From Erysipelotrichaceae bacterium (lineage in GTDB: Bacteria > Bacillota_I > Bacilli_A > Erysipelotrichales > Erysipelotrichaceae), in the NCBI GenBank assembly GCA_900754715.1, contig CAAEDX010000016.1, positions 1 through 11,112 on the forward strand: 11,112 bases of DNA, read 5' to 3'. Under the pieces are notes generated by a model. It was not told the DNA's origin, ran no database searches, and worked only from the letters and a program-made list of their open reading frames with translations. Below are positions 8,644 to 11,112 of the stretch, one piece after another; within the stretch, counting starts at the first letter, position 1, and each line of letters starts with the position of its first letter. Made by a program: the position numbers and the translations under genes.

Positions 8644-8672
8644 TTGCCGGATGCCCCATGGATAGCTAAAAT
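8644..8672 (+). promoter_or_regulatory. Weak candidate promoter for the XRE regulator gene
   Basis: TTGCCG (8644-8649, 4 of 6 to consensus) and TAAAAT (8667-8672, 5 of 6) are separated by 17 nt. Transcription would begin near 8679, at the Shine-Dalgarno itself, giving an unusually short leader. This lowers confidence; another promoter further upstream is equally possible. Confidence 0.3.
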
Positions 8673-8678
8673 GGTCTT

Positions 8679-8686
8679 GGAGGTGG
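8679..8686 (+). promoter_or_regulatory. Ribosome binding site supporting a TTG start
   Basis: GGAGGTGG lies just before the TTG at 8693 (9 nt from the GGAGG core). An in-frame TAG at 8687-8689 rules out any start further upstream. The next ATG, at 8738, would remove the first helix of the DNA-binding domain. Confidence 0.8.
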
Positions 8687-8692
8687 TAGAAG

Positions 8693-9448
8693 TTGTATCA
8701 GATCAACAATGAGAAGTTTGGTCAGTTTCTCAGTGAGATGCGCAAAGAACGGTCGATGACGCAAAAGGAACTGGCCGATCAATTATTTGTATCGGACAAA
8801 ACGGTCAGCAAATGGGAACGAGGGAACAGTCTGCCAAATGTCGCATTGCTCATTCCGATCGCGGATGTGCTCGGAATAACGGTAACAGAGCTGCTGAAAG
8901 GAGAAAGACTGAGCGCGGATCGAACGCTGAACACAGATGAGGTGGAGAAGCTTGTGATCGATTCTTTAGATCTGTCTGTGCGTGACAGCATGCGCCAACG
9001 CAAGAAGAACTGGATCTTGGCCTTTCTCATTTCGGTCGGCGTGGTGATCGCGGAAGCACTCTTGATGACTGTGTCTGGCATGCGCATCGCGCAGATGGGA
9101 GACAGCCTGTATCTCTCTTTTCTCATGCTCATCTTTGCGATTTGCTGCATTTTTGTCAAAGAAGTGCTGCCGGCCTATTATGACAAGAACAAGATCAATT
9201 TTGTTTCACAGGGGGCGTTCAGGATCCATATGCCTGGATTGGCATTGAACAATGGCAACTGGATATATGTATTAACGGTATTTCGCGCATTTACATTGGG
9301 TGCTGCGCTCCTGGCTCCTCTGCTGTGTTATTTCTGTATCTTGATCGGCGGGCTCGATCTGTGGAACAGCGTTAAATATGTGTCTGTGCTCATTTTGCTT
9401 GCCGGACTGATCGCGGTGACATACATCGTGGGGAAGAAATACGAATGA
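8693..9448 (+). CDS. XRE-family transcriptional regulator with four-helix membrane domain
   Basis: Predicted membrane-anchored DNA-binding regulator of 251 residues with a TTG start. The N-terminal Cro/CI-type helix-turn-helix covers about 10-66: FLSEMRKERSMTQKELADQL, then SDKTVSKWERG as turn and recognition helix, then LPNVALLIPIADVLGITVTELL. A charged linker (70-106, ending RQRKKN) leads to four hydrophobic segments at about 107-129, 139-158, 196-218 and 226-246. The linker's basic end suggests the N-terminal domain stays in the cytoplasm. The target and the sensed signal cannot be read from the sequence. Location favours the downstream glycyl-radical pair, whose promoter begins 21 nt after this stop, but control of itself or of distant genes is equally compatible. 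Composition is more AT-rich than the preceding operon (hand count of one line, 9241-9300: 24 of 60 G/C; 5581-5640 in gltB: 42 of 60), partly due to the hydrophobic segments. Confidence 0.88.
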   Translation: MYQINNEKFGQFLSEMRKERSMTQKELADQLFVSDKTVSKWERGNSLPNVALLIPIADVLGITVTELLKGERLSADRTLNTDEVEKLVIDSLDLSVRDSMRQRKKNWILAFLISVGVVIAEALLMTVSGMRIAQMGDSLYLSFLMLIFAICCIFVKEVLPAYYDKNKINFVSQGAFRIHMPGLALNNGNWIYVLTVFRAFTLGAALLAPLLCYFCILIGGLDLWNSVKYVSVLILLAGLIAVTYIVGKKYE

Positions 9449-9459
9449 GCCAAAAGATC

Positions 9460-9480
9460 TGACAATGTGTTGACAGCGTG
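9460..9480 (+). repeat. Tandem direct repeat TGACANNGTG over the -35 region, candidate operator
   Basis: TGACAATGTG (9460-9469) and TGACAGCGTG (9471-9480) repeat with an 11-bp period, about one helical turn. The second copy contains most of the -35 hexamer of the activase promoter. Same-face tandem sites overlapping a promoter are a usual layout for a regulator site, but no binding protein is shown by the sequence. Confidence 0.45.
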
Positions 9481-9498
9481 CGCGCGGCCTGCTATTTT
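9470..9498 (+). promoter_or_regulatory. Sigma-A-like promoter for the glycyl radical activase operon
   Basis: A perfect TTGACA (9470-9475) and TATTTT (9493-9498, 4 of 6 to consensus) are separated by the optimal 17 nt. Transcription would begin near 9505, about 23 nt before the activase ATG. The intervening bases hold the ribosome binding site. Confidence 0.65.
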
Positions 9499-9512
9499 TT
9501 AACCAAAAGCAG

Positions 9513-9519
9513 AAAGGAG
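9513..9519 (+). promoter_or_regulatory. Ribosome binding site of the activase gene
   Basis: AAAGGAG lies 8 nt before the ATG at 9528, giving a protein that starts at the expected place relative to the radical-SAM core. Confidence 0.8.
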
Positions 9520-9527
9520 CGCTGCCT

Positions 9528-10418
9528 ATGCCTTTGGTCACCGGAATCCAGAAATACTGCATCCATGATGGGGACGGCATCCGTACGACGGTCTTTTTCA
9601 AAGGCTGTCCGCTGTCTTGTGCCTGGTGTCATAATCCGGAGACGCAGCGGTTCGAACAGGAATTGATGCAGGATGAGGAAAGGTGCAGCGGATGTCTGCG
9701 TTGTGCGCAGATCTGCCCGGTGCATGCGGCCGGGCGGCACACGGATCATGCGCGCTGTCTGGCGTGCAGTCAGTGTGTGGATGCGTGTCTGTCTGACTTG
9801 CGGCGGATCGCCGGGCAAATGCGATCGGTCGATGCGCTGTTCGATGTGCTTTGCCAGGATCAGCCGTTTTACGAGGAATCCGGCGGCGGGGTCACGCTGT
9901 CTGGCGGCGAGGTCATGTGCGCGGATATGGATGAAGTATCGGCATTGACGCGCCGGCTGTATGACGCGGGCATCAGCGTGATGATCGATACATGCGGATA
10001 TGCGCCTTATGCGCATTTTCAGCGCGTCCTGCCTTATGTGGATGGCTTCCTGTATGACATCAAGAGCGCGGATCCGCTCGTGCATGCGCGGTATACCGGC
10101 AAGGACAATGGGCTCATTCTGGAAAACCTGGAGCGGCTGAGCCATGATGGCGCGCGGATCATCCTGCGTATCCCGCTCATTCAGGAAGTGAATGGCACAC
10201 CGGCAGAGATGAAGAAGATCATCTGCTTTCTGCAAGATAAGCAGATCAAAGCATCGCGGGTGCATTTGCTGCCATATCATGATACAGGCATGGGCAAATA
10301 CCGGCAGCTGGGACGTCTTGAGTCGCCGCGCTTTCATGCGCCGGATGCGCAGCAGATGCAGGACTTTCTTGTTCTGTTCAAGGAAGCAGGATATACGAAG
10401 ATCAAGATCGGAGGGTGA
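9528..10418 (+). CDS. Glycyl radical enzyme activating enzyme (radical SAM, with two-cluster ferredoxin insert)
   Basis: Radical-SAM enzyme that uses S-adenosylmethionine and a 4Fe-4S cluster to remove a hydrogen from the C-terminal glycine of a partner glycyl radical enzyme, switching it on under anaerobic conditions. It has 296 residues. The entry motif is HDGDGIRTTVFFKGCPLSC, with the SAM cluster cysteines Cys27, Cys31 and Cys34 (C-x3-C-x2-C). An inserted bacterioferredoxin-like domain has two complete 4Fe-4S sets: Cys53/56/59/63 and Cys77/80/83/87. The SAM-binding glycine motif SGGGVTLSGGEVM is at 118-130 and DIK at 177-179. The two-cluster insert separates it from the short pyruvate formate-lyase activase and places it with activases of GREs such as hydroxyproline, glycerol, choline or hydroxyphenylacetate enzymes. 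The GRE starting 2 nt downstream is the obvious substrate. If that is HypD, this would be its dedicated activase. Confidence 0.95.
   Translation: MPLVTGIQKYCIHDGDGIRTTVFFKGCPLSCAWCHNPETQRFEQELMQDEERCSGCLRCAQICPVHAAGRHTDHARCLACSQCVDACLSDLRRIAGQMRSVDALFDVLCQDQPFYEESGGGVTLSGGEVMCADMDEVSALTRRLYDAGISVMIDTCGYAPYAHFQRVLPYVDGFLYDIKSADPLVHARYTGKDNGLILENLERLSHDGARIILRIPLIQEVNGTPAEMKKIICFLQDKQIKASRVHLLPYHDTGMGKYRQLGRLESPRFHAPDAQQMQDFLVLFKEAGYTKIKIGG
10410..10415 (+). promoter_or_regulatory. Ribosome binding site of the glycyl radical enzyme, inside the activase gene
   Basis: GGAGGG forms the last two sense codons of the activase and lies 5 nt before the ATG at 10421. This implies coupled translation of the pair. 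Confidence 0.8.
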
Positions 10419-10420
10419 AC

Positions 10421-11112
10421 ATGGAACAAAGAGGGATGAATGAGCGGATCAGGAAGCTCAGAGCGCTGAGCGTGAACACGCAGCCGCATATCGATATGGA
10501 GAGAGCGAAGATCATGACAGAGACTTATCTCCGCTTTGAAGGAGTGCTCTCGGTGCCGCAGCTGCGGGCACAGGCACTGAAAGACTATTTCTCTCAAAAG
10601 ACATTGTATCTTGGCGAAGGAGAGCTGATCGTCGGCGAAAAAGGCGATTCCCCGCAGGGCGCGCCTACCTTTCCTGAGCTGTGCTGTCACAGCGTGGAAG
10701 ATATGCGTCTGATGAATGAGCGGGAGCTGATCCGCTTTCAGGTCACACCGGAAGATATGGAATTGCAGGAAAAGGTCATGATCCCATTCTGGAAAGACCG
10801 CTGCATCCGTTCCCATATCTTCCGGCAGATGACGCCGGAATGGAAAAAGGCCTATGAATGCGGGATCTTCACGGAGTTCATGGAACAGCGCGGCCCGGGC
10901 CATACCGTAGGCTCATCGAAGATCTATGAAAAGGGGCTTCTCGATTATCAGCGGGACATTCAGGAGGCGATCGATCGGCTTGATTTCTTCCAGGATCCGC
11001 ATGCGCTGGAGCGCAAAGAAGAACTGGAGGGCATGTACACTGCCTGTGAAGCGCTGATGATCCTGGCTGCGCGCTACAGCGCGTATGCGCGCGAACTGGC
11101 TGAGCAGGAAAG
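10421..11112 (+). CDS. hypD: Glycyl radical enzyme, probably trans-4-hydroxy-L-proline dehydratase (3' truncated by window)
   Basis: The first 230 residues of a glycyl radical enzyme of the PFL-like family, whose members are near 780-850 residues; the catalytic cysteine and the C-terminal glycine loop lie outside the window. Visible family features are MNERIRKLR near the start, the helical segment with HIDMERAKIMTETY (23-36), GELIVGEKGDSPQGAPTFPE (67-86), the paired Cys88-Cys89 before HSVEDM, MTPEWKKAYECGIFTEFMEQ (137-156) and RGPGHTVG. From memory this pattern matches HypD of Clostridioides difficile closely. Phe153 and His161 keep the spacing of the HypD substrate-pocket Phe152 and His160 as I recall them. 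HypD dehydrates trans-4-hydroxyproline to 1-pyrroline-5-carboxylate, later reduced to proline. Glycerol, choline, arylacetate and other dehydratase or lyase relatives share much of the N-terminal fold, so membership in the GRE family is near certain and the substrate less so. It lies 2 nt after its presumed activase and is probably co-transcribed with it. Confidence 0.8.
   Translation, partial: MEQRGMNERIRKLRALSVNTQPHIDMERAKIMTETYLRFEGVLSVPQLRAQALKDYFSQKTLYLGEGELIVGEKGDSPQGAPTFPELCCHSVEDMRLMNERELIRFQVTPEDMELQEKVMIPFWKDRCIRSHIFRQMTPEWKKAYECGIFTEFMEQRGPGHTVGSSKIYEKGLLDYQRDIQEAIDRLDFFQDPHALERKEELEGMYTACEALMILAARYSAYARELAEQE

Larger units (their letters stand above)
8478..8692. other. Intergenic gap between terminator and XRE regulator gene
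   Basis: No convincing gene is visible. An ATG at 8493 opens a 37-codon frame without a Shine-Dalgarno. Two small symmetric elements are present: ATCAAA (8496-8501) with TTTGAT (8514-8519), and an AT-only-core hairpin TCTTTTT-ATGA-AAAAAGA (8552-8569). Either could be a regulator site or chance. The gap must hold the promoter of the next gene if that gene is not read through from gltD. Confidence 0.6.

Noticed and set aside
9473..9500. GC-rich stretch followed by TATTTTTT, considered as a terminator for the regulator gene
   Set aside because: Only a 3-4 bp stem can be formed. The same bases make a good -35/-10 pair with 17-nt spacing, so a promoter is the better reading.
1..11112. CRISPR arrays, tRNA or rRNA genes, transposases, phage genes and attachment sites
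   Set aside because: None is seen. Nearly all sequence is taken up by the six genes and one terminator, and no spaced repeats or mobile-element families are present.

Overview
The window is a gene-dense, all-plus-strand stretch of a bacterial chromosome. Protein families and signals point to a Bacillota (Firmicutes) anaerobe: strong AAAGGAG-type ribosome binding sites, a type III glutamine synthetase, a Bacillus-like glutamate synthase propeptide (DACGIG), and a glycyl radical enzyme with its oxygen-sensitive activase. GC content is fairly high for that phylum. A gut-associated lineage such as a high-GC Erysipelotrichia relative is plausible, but the genus cannot be read from the sequence.

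Region 1 (1-8477) is a nitrogen-assimilation operon: the 3' end of glnN (type III glutamine synthetase), asnB (glutamine-hydrolysing asparagine synthetase), gltB and gltD (NADPH-type glutamate synthase, large and small subunits). Gaps are only 30, 15 and 12 nt, each gene has a good Shine-Dalgarno, and a clear intrinsic terminator follows gltD. The genes form one circuit. GS fixes ammonium into glutamine, GltBD turns glutamine plus 2-oxoglutarate into two glutamates, and AsnB spends glutamine nitrogen on asparagine. A perfect 16-bp palindrome overlaps the glnN stop codon just before asnB.

Region 2 (8478-9448) is a 215-nt non-coding gap followed by a TTG-initiated XRE-family regulator with four predicted C-terminal membrane helices. 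Its base composition is visibly more AT-rich than that of the operon before it.

Region 3 (9449-11112) begins with a well-formed sigma-A-like promoter (TTGACA-N17-TATTTT) whose -35 lies inside a tandem 11-bp-period repeat, TGACANNGTG. It drives a radical-SAM glycyl-radical-enzyme activase and, 2 nt after it, the start of a glycyl radical enzyme cut off by the window end. The visible 230 residues look most like trans-4-hydroxy-L-proline dehydratase (HypD). The nearby regulator and the repeat over the promoter suggest local control of this anaerobic catabolic pair, but that link is inferred. Everything in region 1 is conventional; the most interesting part is the regulator, repeat and glycyl radical module.
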